Positions 17,359 to 26,627 of a DNA stretch of 64,000 nt are shown piece after piece. A program made the position numbers and the translations under genes. The stretch is taken from assembly GCF_008107645.1 (NCBI RefSeq), contig NZ_SDGY01000001.1:263955-327954 (forward strand), in the 5' to 3' direction. Within the stretch, counting starts at the first letter, position 1, and each line of letters begins with the position of its first letter. A model generated the notes under the pieces. That model was not told the DNA's origin, made no database searches, and saw only the letters and a list, made by a program, of their open reading frames with translations. The stretch comes from Leuconostoc litchii. Its GTDB lineage: Bacteria; Bacillota; Bacilli; Lactobacillales; Lactobacillaceae.

Positions 17359-19206
17359 TTGGCAAATCGTATCCCTCAGGAATTTATTGATAACGTACGA
17401 TCAAAAGTAAATATTGTTGACATTATAGGACAGTATACGCAATTAGTTAAGAAAGGTCGACAGTGGACTGGTTCATGTCCTTTTCATGATGATAGACACC
17501 CGTCTTTGTTTGTTGAAGAAAATAAGCAGGTCTTTAATTGTTTTTCGTGTGGTCGTTCAGGGTCAGTTTTTTCTTTTGTGATGGAAAAAGAAGGATGTAG
17601 TTATCCGGAAGCTATTCTTAGATTAGCGGAAAGTGCTAACATTCCTGTTGATAGTAGTCTTTCAGTAAATAATGGTAGTCAACTTGATGGTACAACACAA
17701 GCGATTTATCAGCTACATACTGATGCTCAAAGACTATACCAACACACATTGCTTAATACGACATCCGGAGAAAAAGCTCTCTCTTATCTACACAATGTCA
17801 GACAATTGAGTGATGAAGTAATTAAAACTTTTGGAATTGGGTTTGTCCCGAATGATGACCTGCTATGTAATTATGCCAAGGAACAGAATTTATCACATGA
17901 ACTATTAACTGCCTCTCAACTATTTATTACTAATGATATGAATGGAGAGATGCGTGATCGATTTTCAGGGCGCATTGTTTGGCCAATAAGGACGGATGCG
18001 GGCCAAGTAGTCGGCTTTTCGGGTCGCGCATTAGATTCGGATAATTCAATTAAATATATGAATAGTCCCGAAAGTCCATTTTTCACTAAAGGTCGTATTT
18101 TATATAATTTGGATCGTGCTAAAAATGTGATTCGGCAGACCGGCACTGTAATGATTTTTGAAGGTTTTATGGATGTTATTTCGGCACATATGGCTGATGA
18201 AAAAATTGGTGTTGCCACGATGGGTACGGCTTTAACATCTGAACATGTTCGACAATTGACACGCCTCGCGAAAAGAATCTTACTTGTATACGATAGTGAT
18301 GAAGCTGGACAAAATGCCACGAAGCGTTCGATTGAATTAATTGAAAATAGTCCGAAACACGTGGAGATTGGTGTCGTTCATTTACCAGACCAATTAGACC
18401 CCGATGAGGTTCGCACTCAACGTGGGCTAGAGGTGCTGAAGAAGTCACTCAATCAAAGTATTTTGACGCCAATAGAATTTTTGGTTAATGAGGCTAGAAT
18501 TGGGAAAAACCTAAATAATCAGTCACAGTATCTCACATTTTTACATGAAGTGATGCAAATTTTAAAAACAGCGACGCCTGTTGAACAAGATATTCAGCTG
18601 ACAAGAATTACTAAAGAATTTGGTACATCGAAGCAAGCCTTACAAGATCAATTACGGCAGATAAATATTCATCCAAGTCATTTACCTACTCAGCCGTCAT
18701 ATCAGCAGAAATCTTTCAATGAAACAGAGAATTATCATCAAGTTAGTTTTCATAACGAGGTTGATCGATACGAAAAAGTATCAAAAGTTGAGTTGGCAGA
18801 ACGAGCGTTAATTATGGCAATGATTAAAGACCGACGAACCATGGAGTATGTTAAGTCCACTTCAGGATTTGCTTTTGTTCATTCAGAATATCAACTATTA
18901 ATGATGTTAGCAGATATATATCAACAGGATAACTTAGGACCGTTTGATATTGCTCAATTTATGGATTTTATTCAGAAACCTAATTTAAATCAAAAAATTA
19001 TGGCTATTGATCGTGCTTTCGGGGAACTAATAATTGAACACGATGCCATTCAGGATTACTTACGGATAATTATGAAAGAGGCGCCAATATCAAACCGTGT
19101 CGCAGAGTTGAAACGGTTAATAGAAATTGCTAAACAACAGCATGACGATGCTAAATTAATTCAATTGTCTACTGAGTTAATAGATATAAAGAAAAAACAA
19201 AATTAG
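17359..19206 (+). CDS. dnaG: DNA primase
   Basis: The 615 residues start at TTG 17359: GAAAGGTGG ends 5 bases before it, and the in-frame GTG at 17350 lies inside that ribosome site. A CHC2 zinc finger is seen at CPFHDD ... FNCFSCG (about residues 40-65). The TOPRIM domain follows with MIFEGFMDVISA and VYDSDEAGQ. The C-terminal helical region should bind replicative helicase. It makes RNA primers for replication. A rare start codon and an upstream hairpin both keep expression low, as expected for primase beside rpoD. Confidence 0.94.
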   Translation: MANRIPQEFIDNVRSKVNIVDIIGQYTQLVKKGRQWTGSCPFHDDRHPSLFVEENKQVFNCFSCGRSGSVFSFVMEKEGCSYPEAILRLAESANIPVDSSLSVNNGSQLDGTTQAIYQLHTDAQRLYQHTLLNTTSGEKALSYLHNVRQLSDEVIKTFGIGFVPNDDLLCNYAKEQNLSHELLTASQLFITNDMNGEMRDRFSGRIVWPIRTDAGQVVGFSGRALDSDNSIKYMNSPESPFFTKGRILYNLDRAKNVIRQTGTVMIFEGFMDVISAHMADEKIGVATMGTALTSEHVRQLTRLAKRILLVYDSDEAGQNATKRSIELIENSPKHVEIGVVHLPDQLDPDEVRTQRGLEVLKKSLNQSILTPIEFLVNEARIGKNLNNQSQYLTFLHEVMQILKTATPVEQDIQLTRITKEFGTSKQALQDQLRQINIHPSHLPTQPSYQQKSFNETENYHQVSFHNEVDRYEKVSKVELAERALIMAMIKDRRTMEYVKSTSGFAFVHSEYQLLMMLADIYQQDNLGPFDIAQFMDFIQKPNLNQKIMAIDRAFGELIIEHDAIQDYLRIIMKEAPISNRVAELKRLIEIAKQQHDDAKLIQLSTELIDIKKKQN

Positions 19207-19261
19207 TTTTGTTTATTGAAGTAAACTTACCATAGTCGTAGTATAAATTATAGGAGTAAAT

Positions 19262-20560
19262 ATGACATCTATTTCAAGTTCAAGTAAAATTTCAGAGATC
19301 AAAGACTACCTCGATGAACAAAATATTGTTTATAATAGTCGTGCCAAAAAAGCTGAATTGTTAGCATTAGCTCAAGGAAAAACGCCTGAGCAAGCTGCCG
19401 CCGCTGGTAAAGCTTCGAAACCAAAAACAGTTAAAAAGTCAGGGCCGCTTAAGAATCCTGAATATGATAAGGCTACAAAGGCATTGATTGCTGAATATAA
19501 GGCAGCTAAGGCCATTACATACGTTGCTTTATCAAAGCGTTTAGCAGAACCATTCAACTTAGATGAAGAAAACATTGAACGTTTGATGGAAAAAGTTGAA
19601 GATGCAGGTATTGCTATTGTTGATGATAATGGTGACCCAGCACCTGAAGTGCTGAAAGCAAAACAAAATAAGCCGTCAGATCAAGAACTTGCTGAAGCGG
19701 AAGAAACACCAGCGGGTATTAAAATTAATGATCCTGTTCGTATGTATCTTAAAGAGATTGGTCGTGTCAATTTACTTAAAGGCGATGAGGAAATTGAAAT
19801 TGCCAAGCGAATTGAAGACGGGGATGTTGAAGCTAAACAAGAATTAGCTGAAGCTAACTTACGATTAGTTGTTTCTATTGCTAAGCGTTATGTTGGCCGT
19901 GGAATGCAGTTCTTGGATCTGATTCAAGAAGGAAACATGGGCTTGATGAAAGCTGTTGATAAGTTCGATTATACAAAAGGATTTAAGTTTTCAACTTATG
20001 CAACGTGGTGGATTCGTCAAGCAATTACACGTGCTATTGCTGATCAGGCAAGAACTATTCGTATTCCAGTGCATATGGTTGAGACAATTAACAAATTAAT
20101 TCGTATACAACGTCAATTATTGCAAGATTTGGGACGTGAACCACTTCCTGAAGAAATTGGGGCCGAAATGGACTTAACTGCCGATAAGGTCCGTGAAATT
20201 CTTAAAATCGCTCAGGAGCCAGTATCTCTTGAAACACCAATTGGTGAAGAAGATGATTCTCATCTAGGTGATTTTATTGAAGATAACGAAGCTATTTCTC
20301 CAGCTGATTCTGCAGCGTACGAAATGTTAAGAGAACAATTAGAGTCTGTTTTGGATACGTTGACGGATCGCGAAGAAAATGTTTTGCGTTTGCGTTTTGG
20401 ATTGGAAGATGGCCGCACACGTACTTTGGAAGAAGTTGGGCGCGTATTTGGTGTTACACGTGAACGTATTCGTCAAATTGAAGCTAAAGCCTTACGCAAA
20501 TTACGCCATCCAAGTCGTTCTAAACAATTAAAAGATTTTATGGATGAAAGCACAAATTAA
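19262..20560 (+). CDS. rpoD: Primary sigma factor RpoD (SigA)
   Basis: The 432 residues contain region 1.1-like sequence (about 63-120), region 1.2 ([16 protein letters not shown]), region 2 with the -10-recognition helix [17 protein letters not shown] near 246, region 3, and the region 4 helix-turn-helix [18 protein letters not shown]. It directs RNA polymerase to housekeeping promoters. The first about 40 residues ([20 protein letters not shown]) resemble a HeH/SAP-type helix-extended-helix motif joined by an Ala/Lys-rich linker. It is the second gene of the dnaG operon, 55 bases downstream. Confidence 0.96.
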   Translation: MTSISSSSKISEIKDYLDEQNIVYNSRAKKAELLALAQGKTPEQAAAAGKASKPKTVKKSGPLKNPEYDKATKALIAEYKAAKAITYVALSKRLAEPFNLDEENIERLMEKVEDAGIAIVDDNGDPAPEVLKAKQNKPSDQELAEAEETPAGIKINDPVRMYLKEIGRVNLLKGDEEIEIAKRIEDGDVEAKQELAEANLRLVVSIAKRYVGRGMQFLDLIQEGNMGLMKAVDKFDYTKGFKFSTYATWWIRQAITRAIADQARTIRIPVHMVETINKLIRIQRQLLQDLGREPLPEEIGAEMDLTADKVREILKIAQEPVSLETPIGEEDDSHLGDFIEDNEAISPADSAAYEMLREQLESVLDTLTDREENVLRLRFGLEDGRTRTLEEVGRVFGVTRERIRQIEAKALRKLRHPSRSKQLKDFMDESTN

Positions 20561-20599
20561 TAATTTGATATTAAAAATTCTTTAAACTTAAATCATAAC

Positions 20600-20639
20600 A
20601 GCGGTTCATCAACCATCCCGCTTAAAAAAACTAGGAGAC
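20600..20639 (+). ncRNA. preQ1-I riboswitch
   Basis: P1 is AGCGG (20600-20604) with CCGCT (20618-20622). The loop TTCATCAACCATC and the A-rich tail TTAAAAAAACTAGG match the H-type pseudoknot of class I preQ1 riboswitches. The tail runs straight into AGGAG (20633-20637), the ribosome site of queT, so ligand binding would hide it and block translation. The downstream gene is a COG4708 transporter, the known partner. Confidence 0.85.
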
Positions 20640-20645
20640 ATGTTT

Positions 20646-21203
20646 ATGCAAAAAACAGTCAATACACTACAGAGCAATCGTACACGTAATATTACTTTGA
20701 CCGCATTAGTCGCTGCATTATATGCAGCTATTACTTTAGTCATTGCCCCGATTGGTTTTGGGCCAGTCCAACTTCGTTTATCGGAAGGGCTGAATCATCT
20801 AACCGCATGGAATAAGCGGTATATTATCGCATTAGGGCTTGGTGTCTTCATTGCTAATTTAATTTCACCGTTAGGTTGGATTGACTGGGTATTCGGCACA
20901 GCAGGAACATTAATTATGACGTCCGTAACATATCTTTTAACTCGAAAAGTACATTATGCTGTGTGGAAAATAATTATAAGTTCAACAGTAGTATCTACTC
21001 TAGGAATGGCTATTTTAGCAGCAGAATTTACTTTTGCCTTTAATATAGGTGCTAGTGGTTCATTTGCATCTGGCTCTTCAGGTGGAATTTTTGCTCAGTG
21101 GTTTGCATATTATATTAGTGTTGTTCCAGGGGAACTTGTTTCTTTGATTGTAGGTGGTGTCTTGATTTTTACTTTGAACAAAGTAGTGAAGTTAGAAAAA
21201 TGA
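20646..21203 (+). CDS. queT: QueT family queuosine-precursor transporter (ECF S component)
   Basis: The 185 residues have about six hydrophobic segments, of the COG4708/DUF988 family. GPVQLRLSEGLNHLTAWNKRYIIALGLGVFIANL is the diagnostic block. It is the substrate-binding S component that would work with a shared ECF module encoded elsewhere. ATG 20646 is preferred because AGGAG sits 8 bases upstream; ATG 20640 is too close. The riboswitch immediately upstream indicates feedback by preQ1. Confidence 0.92.
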   Translation: MQKTVNTLQSNRTRNITLTALVAALYAAITLVIAPIGFGPVQLRLSEGLNHLTAWNKRYIIALGLGVFIANLISPLGWIDWVFGTAGTLIMTSVTYLLTRKVHYAVWKIIISSTVVSTLGMAILAAEFTFAFNIGASGSFASGSSGGIFAQWFAYYISVVPGELVSLIVGGVLIFTLNKVVKLEK

Positions 21204-21937
21204 CAGAGCAAAGTTTTAAAAACAAAAATATTCTATTGACCGGTGCCGCATCAGGTATCGGTTTTTGTCAGTTAAAAACATATTTAAATCAAGGTGCGAC
21301 AGTCTATGCTTTAGATAGACAAAAAATAAAATACATTCATCCGAAACTACATGCTTATCAAATTGATATATCACAACATGCGGAGCTAGAACAGTTGGTT
21401 ACTACTATAGTGAGTAAAAAATCGATTGATATTTTATTAAATACGGCTGGTATTTTAGATAACTATGAACCTTCATTAAATATTGATTATGCTATTTGGC
21501 AACACATATTAAATGTTAATCTCACGCCAATGTTCATTTTAACAAATTGTGTACTGCCTAAAATGATTAGTCGCGGTCATGGTTATATTATTAATATGGC
21601 TTCAATTGCAGGTTTCAGTGCTGGAGGTGGGGGTGCAGCGTATACTACTAGCAAGCATGCAATTATTGGCTATACCAAACAACTTGCATTCGACTATGCT
21701 GATAAAGGTATTCATGTTAATGCAATTGCTCCTGGTGCAGTAAAAACTGCAATGACTGCAAAAGATTTTGAAGGAAAAGGTGAGATGGCTGCACAAGTGG
21801 CGAGTCAAACGCCAGCAAAACGGTGGGCAACGCCACAGGAAGTAGCAGATTTGACAGTGTTTTTAACTAGTCAACAGTCTGACTATATTAACGGTGCGGT
21901 GATTCCTATTGACGGTGGGTGGACTTTGGGACACTGA
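21200..21937 (+). CDS. Short-chain dehydrogenase/reductase (FabG-like)
   Basis: The 245-residue classical SDR has TGAASGIG (cofactor), NTAG, the catalytic Ser in NMASIAG, and Tyr/Lys in YTTSKHA. The C-terminus DYINGAVIPIDGGWTLGH is typical of 3-oxoacyl-ACP reductases. The start overlaps the queT stop (ATGA), so they are co-translated, though no metabolic link to queuosine is evident. The substrate is not assignable. Confidence 0.85.
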   Translation: MTEQSFKNKNILLTGAASGIGFCQLKTYLNQGATVYALDRQKIKYIHPKLHAYQIDISQHAELEQLVTTIVSKKSIDILLNTAGILDNYEPSLNIDYAIWQHILNVNLTPMFILTNCVLPKMISRGHGYIINMASIAGFSAGGGGAAYTTSKHAIIGYTKQLAFDYADKGIHVNAIAPGAVKTAMTAKDFEGKGEMAAQVASQTPAKRWATPQEVADLTVFLTSQQSDYINGAVIPIDGGWTLGH

Positions 21938-21983
21938 GGGTAAAAATGAGAACGTGTTTAAACACTCATTTTAGGTGACAATA

Positions 21984-22016
21984 AAAAGACGCATTCTTTT
22001 AGAGAATGCGTCTTTT
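21984..22016. terminator. Bidirectional terminator between the SDR gene and prsA
   Basis: A 14-bp perfect stem (21984-21997 with 22003-22016) has a 5-base loop, with A and T runs on the two flanks. Confidence 0.85.
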
Positions 22017-22052
22017 ACGTTTTAAAATAATTGCTAGCAATTATTTACTCGG

Positions 22053-22961
22053 TTATTTTGAAGAAGAAAGACCGGCAGTTAAATACGTATTCAAAGCAGT
22101 TTTTAAATCACTGTCTTTGATGCTAACATTGTTTTGACGTAAAATTTTGCCAACAATGGCTTGTATTTTACTTGTGTTATTAGAATTATTGATAAAGTCA
22201 GTGACGATTTGAGTAGATAATGTACTACGTAATTTGCTTATTGAAGGTTTTGTTGTCTTTTTATTCAATTGAATAACATAATAGCTACCACTGGTACCAG
22301 TAACTGGATCCGCTGAATAGTCGCCAACATTGTCTAACTTGAATGCTGCAGTTTGGACAGCTGAATCAATGCTAGTATTTGTTGAATTAAAGGCTGGCAT
22401 TTTACCATTTGTTGACTTATAAGTATTATCTGTAGAATATTTCTTATAAACAGTGTTCCACTTATCACCGTTCTTTAATGCGGCAATAGCTTCTTTAGCT
22501 TTAGATTCATCTTTAGCTGTAATCATTGAGATAGTCGTGTCAGAGTGATAGTTTTTGTAAGCTGTATTGAGTTGCTTATCTGTAACCTTGTAATTTGCTT
22601 TAATCGCAGCGTTAATAATTAAATTATTTTTGATATTCTTTTTGAATTGTGCATCAGTTGTGTTGTTAGAAGCTAAGACACTTTTAAATGATGAGCCATA
22701 TTGCGCTTTTTGCGCATCATATGCATTTTGAACATCTGAGTCTGAGACTTGATCACCGTATTTGGCTGCTAAGACTTTGTTGATGACCATGTTAGCAAAT
22801 TCTTGTTGCCCAGCTGATGAGGTCTTGACATCTTCATAAAACTGTTTTTCCGTAATTTTACCAACTTTTGAAGTCATTAATGTTTTTGACGAGTTGAAAC
22901 CAAGAAAGACTAGTCCACCGATAAAAATAACGACGAGTAGTCCCCAAATAAATTTTCGCAT
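22053..22961 (-). CDS. prsA: PrsA-type foldase, membrane anchored without lipobox
   Basis: The 302 residues start at ATG 22961 (an upstream in-frame start at 23009 adds 16 residues with no purpose). A single N-terminal membrane helix FIWGLLVVIFIGGLVFLGF is followed by a SurA_N-like helical part and a central parvulin-like region (about 150-250), then a helical tail. PrsA assists folding of secreted proteins. Most PrsA are lipoproteins, but no Cys lipobox is present here, so it must be anchored by the helix. Peptidyl-prolyl isomerase motifs are weak and the domain may be chaperone-only. Confidence 0.8.
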   Translation of the reverse strand: MRKFIWGLLVVIFIGGLVFLGFNSSKTLMTSKVGKITEKQFYEDVKTSSAGQQEFANMVINKVLAAKYGDQVSDSDVQNAYDAQKAQYGSSFKSVLASNNTTDAQFKKNIKNNLIINAAIKANYKVTDKQLNTAYKNYHSDTTISMITAKDESKAKEAIAALKNGDKWNTVYKKYSTDNTYKSTNGKMPAFNSTNTSIDSAVQTAAFKLDNVGDYSADPVTGTSGSYYVIQLNKKTTKPSISKLRSTLSTQIVTDFINNSNNTSKIQAIVGKILRQNNVSIKDSDLKTALNTYLTAGLSSSK

Positions 22962-23017
22962 GTGATAATACTTTCCTTTTCCTAGATACAATATTAAATA
23001 TTTTACCACAAATGCAA

Positions 23018-23260
23018 CTAGCGCGCTTTAAACTTCGCTAATTCAGCATTGATATGTTCGGTGGCTTCATCAATACGAGCAAGATGAGGCTTATTTTTAA
23101 AGTTCATTTTTTCAATGTCTAACTGTATATCTTCGGAAATACGTTGTAGCTTGTCCATTTGTTCAGTTAATTCACGCTGTTGAGATTGCAGCTCTTTTAG
23201 CAAAAGAGAAATTTCTTTCATATCTGTTACGAGACTTTTAATGTTATCGAATAATTTCAT
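23018..23260 (-). CDS. Small coiled-coil protein between HIT and prsA
   Basis: The 80 residues are almost entirely helical heptads (ISLLLKELQSQQRELTEQMDKL), without signal or membrane segment. The family was not recognised. It lies in the same orientation as the HIT gene upstream and prsA downstream, with 38- and 56-base gaps, so the three probably form an operon. Confidence 0.7.
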   Translation of the reverse strand: MKLFDNIKSLVTDMKEISLLLKELQSQQRELTEQMDKLQRISEDIQLDIEKMNFKNKPHLARIDEATEHINAELAKFKAR

Positions 23261-23298
23261 ATAATGCCTCTCATTCCGATATCGTGTGGAGTATTTAG

Positions 23299-23736
23299 TT
23301 AAAATTGAGCAGAAATATGGTCAGCGATTGCCTGATAACGTTCTGGTGAAAAATCAGCGCTGTTGTCAATGGTAGGAGCTAATATGCCACTTAGATTATC
23401 ACCGTCATAACGAGGAATCAAGTGCCAGTGGGAGTGTATAACAGTTTGACCGGCAGAAACACCATTATTAGATTGAATATTAAGACCGGTGATACGGCTA
23501 TCACTATTTTTGATGGCTTTTGCGATTTTTGGTAATTTTAACAATACTTTGGTTGCTATATCATCTGTATAGCCAAAAATATCATCAACATTTTGTTTTG
23601 GTACAACCAAAGTGTGCCCAGGAGTAACTTGTGAAATATCTAAAAATGCAATTACGTCGTCATCTTCATAAATTTTGTAACTTGGTATTTCACCCGCAAT
23701 AATTTTATCAAAAATATCCAATACCTTAATCTCCAT
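23299..23736 (-). CDS. hit: HIT family nucleotide hydrolase
   Basis: The 145 residues contain the histidine triad HSHWHLIPR near the C-terminus and the N-terminal block FDKIIAGEIPSYKIYEDDDVIAFLDI typical of HinT-like proteins. They hydrolyse nucleoside phosphoramidates and adenylylated amines. It is divergent from ecsA, an arrangement shared with Bacillus. Start ATG 23736 is preceded by GGAGAT. Confidence 0.93.
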   Translation of the reverse strand: MEIKVLDIFDKIIAGEIPSYKIYEDDDVIAFLDISQVTPGHTLVVPKQNVDDIFGYTDDIATKVLLKLPKIAKAIKNSDSRITGLNIQSNNGVSAGQTVIHSHWHLIPRYDGDNLSGILAPTIDNSADFSPERYQAIADHISAQF

Positions 23737-23859
23737 TTCAATTTATTCATTACTATTATAACAAATATAGCGTTATAACTAAAACATACATTTTTTATAG
23801 ATGAATAGATAAATTCGTCTGTGATTTTTACCGTTTTCGTACAAATGTTATTGCATGCT

Positions 23860-23868
23860 TGGTATAAT
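23860..23868 (+). promoter_or_regulatory. Extended -10 promoter abutting the ecsA start codon
   Basis: TGGTATAAT is an extended -10 element. Its expected start point, about 7 bases downstream, coincides with ATG 23876, and no Shine-Dalgarno exists. The ecsA transcript is therefore probably leaderless. Confidence 0.55.
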
Positions 23869-23875
23869 AAAATGT

Positions 23876-24616
23876 ATGGGATTAAAAATTAACAATCTAT
23901 CTGGTGGGTATGCTGGTAACAATGTTTTAAAAAATATTACATTTGATGTGCCCGATGGTAAAATAGTTGCATTGATTGGATTGAACGGTGCTGGTAAATC
24001 AACAACGGTTAACCATGTTATCGGTGAGTTACAGCCGCAAATGGGTTCAATCTGTTTGAATGGTACTAACATTGTGTCTGAGCCAACAATGTTTAAATCG
24101 CAGATTGCTTATATTCCGGAGCAGCCAATTTTATATGATGAATTGACTTTAGGCGAGCACTTACATCTAATGTTAGCGGCGCATGATATCGATAATGAAA
24201 CATCTTGGACTCGTGTGGCATCGTTACTGACTCTTTTTAGATTAGAAAACAAATTAAATTGGTTACCAATTCATTTTTCTAAAGGTATGCGTCAAAAAGT
24301 TATGTTAGTATCTGCATTTATGTTAAATGCACCACTTTTGATTGTTGATGAACCATTTTTGGGGTTAGACACACTAGCGCAAAGAGATGTTATACAGCTA
24401 ATACAAGAACAAGCTAGACTCGGTAACAGTATTTTGATTACAACGCATTTGCTAGCCTCAGCGGCATCGTTTGTGGATCAATTTGTGGTGTTGTATGAAG
24501 GTAAAGTACGATTTGTTGGCTCTCCCTCAGAATTAGCTGAAGAAAATCAATTATCAGTTAACAATCTGGATGAACTCTTTGATTTAATGCAGCGGGAGTT
24601 AGCTAATGAAGGGTAA
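23876..24616 (+). CDS. ecsA: EcsA-like ABC transporter ATPase
   Basis: The 246 residues have Walker A GLNGAGKST, a Q-loop (YIPEQP), the signature block LPIHFSKGMRQKVML and Walker B LLIVDEPFLGLD. Start ATG 23876 is favoured by similarity to EcsA N-termini and by the promoter position; ATG 23855 would be upstream of the predicted transcript start. It pairs with the next gene; Ecs transporters affect secretion and regulated proteolysis. Confidence 0.88.
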   Translation: MGLKINNLSGGYAGNNVLKNITFDVPDGKIVALIGLNGAGKSTTVNHVIGELQPQMGSICLNGTNIVSEPTMFKSQIAYIPEQPILYDELTLGEHLHLMLAAHDIDNETSWTRVASLLTLFRLENKLNWLPIHFSKGMRQKVMLVSAFMLNAPLLIVDEPFLGLDTLAQRDVIQLIQEQARLGNSILITTHLLASAASFVDQFVVLYEGKVRFVGSPSELAEENQLSVNNLDELFDLMQRELANEG

Positions 24617-25892
24617 CAAGTTATTTTGGCAAAGATTCCGGCGAACGCAACGAACTAATGTTAAGTATTTCCGGTTATTGTTTAATGATCATTTTGTACT
24701 ATTTTTAGTGATACTGTTTGGTGCATTTGTCCTTGGATATCGTGAACTATTAAATACATCGTATCCAATTATGTTTTGGCGTTCCAATTGGTGGCAAGTA
24801 GTTATCATTATTTGGTTGTTAATTGGTTTACACATTGGTGATTTGTTGACTTATTTTAGACCAGCAGATCGACTATATCTTTTAGGTAATGATTCAGACA
24901 TTATAAAAAAATATCTTTCGTCTGCTATTAGAATTAGTATAATATATGCTAGCATTTGGCAACTAATATTTATTGGTGTTGTAGTGCCATTATTACTTCG
25001 TATTTATGTTAGTAGCATGGCAAGAGTTGTTGCTATAGTAGTATTTATAATCACATACAAATTGATTTTACTGTTATACGAACGAGATAAACTTTTTTTA
25101 AAGCAACGCAGGCAGACGATTAAAGTTTTTGAACCAAATTCAATGGCTGAAAAATTATTGTTTCAAATTTTAGTACCAAGTATTTTTCTGGAATTGATTC
25201 TTACATTAACTAGTTCGCCAATATACATTTTAGTAGTTGCTTGGTCTGTTTTAACGGTAGTTGCGTATCGTTACTTTTATATTAATCGTTTCAAAGCAAA
25301 TTCATTTGCAATGAATTGGAATAGTGCTATTCAACAAGCGCAAAACCAACAGCAGCATGTGTTGCATTTTTTTTCGATGTTTGCTGAAATTCCTAATCAG
25401 CCGAAAATAATTAAAAGACGATTTTATTTAGATATTTTTTTGTATCGTCTGATTAAAAGCAAGCCTGCAATGCTAAAGTTATATTGGACACGATTAGCTA
25501 GAGATACTGAAATATTACCCCTAATTACTCGATTAATAATAATAGGTATGATTATTATTGGTGTGCTTAAGTCAGCTCCAGATTGGTTAATTATCGGTAT
25601 TGCCATTATAATAGTGTATCTTGTCAATTTTCAGTTGTTACCCCTTTTTTCAGATACGCAAAAGAAACTTTGGACAAGATTGATGCCCATACCTAATTCA
25701 AACAAACAACAAATGTTTATTCGATTACATAGGACAATGAATTATTTTGTATGTACACTATGCATTATTACAGTTGCGGTAACCAACTTTTCAATGCAGC
25801 GAATAATATTGTTATTGATAGTGTTATCTGTAGTTATTATTGGACTGCAAAAGAGTTATATTCCATACATGATTAAAAAAATTAAAAAATAA
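24606..25892 (+). CDS. ecsB: EcsB-like ABC transporter permease
   Basis: The 428-residue multispanning membrane protein begins with a basic helix (FWQRFRRTQRTNVKYFRLLFNDHFV) typical of EcsB. Hydrophobic segments are grouped into an N-terminal set (about 30-150) and a C-terminal set (about 305-420). It overlaps ecsA by 11 bases, so coupling is tight. The transported substrate is unknown. Confidence 0.85.
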   Translation: MKGNKLFWQRFRRTQRTNVKYFRLLFNDHFVLFLVILFGAFVLGYRELLNTSYPIMFWRSNWWQVVIIIWLLIGLHIGDLLTYFRPADRLYLLGNDSDIIKKYLSSAIRISIIYASIWQLIFIGVVVPLLLRIYVSSMARVVAIVVFIITYKLILLLYERDKLFLKQRRQTIKVFEPNSMAEKLLFQILVPSIFLELILTLTSSPIYILVVAWSVLTVVAYRYFYINRFKANSFAMNWNSAIQQAQNQQQHVLHFFSMFAEIPNQPKIIKRRFYLDIFLYRLIKSKPAMLKLYWTRLARDTEILPLITRLIIIGMIIIGVLKSAPDWLIIGIAIIIVYLVNFQLLPLFSDTQKKLWTRLMPIPNSNKQQMFIRLHRTMNYFVCTLCIITVAVTNFSMQRIILLLIVLSVVIIGLQKSYIPYMIKKIKK

Positions 25893-25904
25893 TGGAGATT
25901 TTTT

Positions 25905-26564
25905 ATGCATTTACGCTCAAAACCTTGGGCTGGCGATTGGCTAGCAGAACATTCGAATATTGTAATTGATCAAGATCGTGCGACAGCGCAAATTGGTCAA
26001 TGGCAATCTTTGTTTGATCAGAAACAACCAATTCATCTTGAAATAGGTTCAGGAAAAGGACAGTTTATCCTTGGCATGGCTTTGGCGCACCCAGAGATCA
26101 ACTATATCGGTATGGAAATTCAAGAAACAGCAATTGCTATTGCGGCTCGTAAGAGCTTTGATCAAGTTGGTACATTGCCAAACTTACGTTATATTTATGG
26201 CAATGGAAACGGTGTTGAAACCTATTTCGAAAAAGGTGAGGTAGATAAAATTTACTTAAATTTCTCCGATCCTTGGCCGAAAAAGCGTCATGAATCACGG
26301 CGTTTAACTTATAAGTCATTTTTGAACTCTTATGAGGCTGTTTTGCCTGAACATGGTGAAGTGGAATTTAAGACGGATAACCGTCATTTGTTTGAATATT
26401 CAATGGTTAGTTTTATTGATTATGGTATGCGTTGGACCGCTGAAGATTACACGCTTGATTTGCATGCAGATGAAGAAAAAGTGTTGGGCAATATAGAAAC
26501 TGAGTATGAACAGAAGTTTATGGCTAAGGGGCAACCAATTTATAAGATTAAAGCTCACTTCTAG
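25905..26564 (+). CDS. trmB: tRNA (guanine-N7-)-methyltransferase
   Basis: The 219-residue TrmB forms m7G46 in tRNA. The SAM-binding motif HLEIGSGKGQFILGMA is near residue 45. NFSDPWPKKRHESRRL is the family signature with the catalytic-region Asp. The C-terminal FMAKGQPIYKIKAHF is typical. It follows ecsB by 12 bases with GGAG at the start. The prophage begins directly downstream. Confidence 0.95.
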   Translation: MHLRSKPWAGDWLAEHSNIVIDQDRATAQIGQWQSLFDQKQPIHLEIGSGKGQFILGMALAHPEINYIGMEIQETAIAIAARKSFDQVGTLPNLRYIYGNGNGVETYFEKGEVDKIYLNFSDPWPKKRHESRRLTYKSFLNSYEAVLPEHGEVEFKTDNRHLFEYSMVSFIDYGMRWTAEDYTLDLHADEEKVLGNIETEYEQKFMAKGQPIYKIKAHF

Positions 26565-26595
26565 AGCGACAAGGTTTACAGAGTATTATATAAAC

Positions 26596-26627
26596 AAAAA
26601 ACAACGTCTGATTTAGGCGTTGTTTTT
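26596..26627. terminator. trmB terminator overlapping the integrase 3' end; candidate left attachment region
   Basis: AAAAACAACG pairs with CGTTGTTTTT. On the minus strand the same bases encode the last integrase residues KNNA and its stop at 26613-26615. A terminator at this junction suits both converging genes, and the crossover may lie inside or next to it. The exact core cannot be defined without the right end. Confidence 0.65.

Noticed and set aside
21943-21972. Terminator at the SDR 3' end
   Set aside because: A long inverted repeat is present but no T run follows. The real terminator is the next hairpin at 21984-22016.
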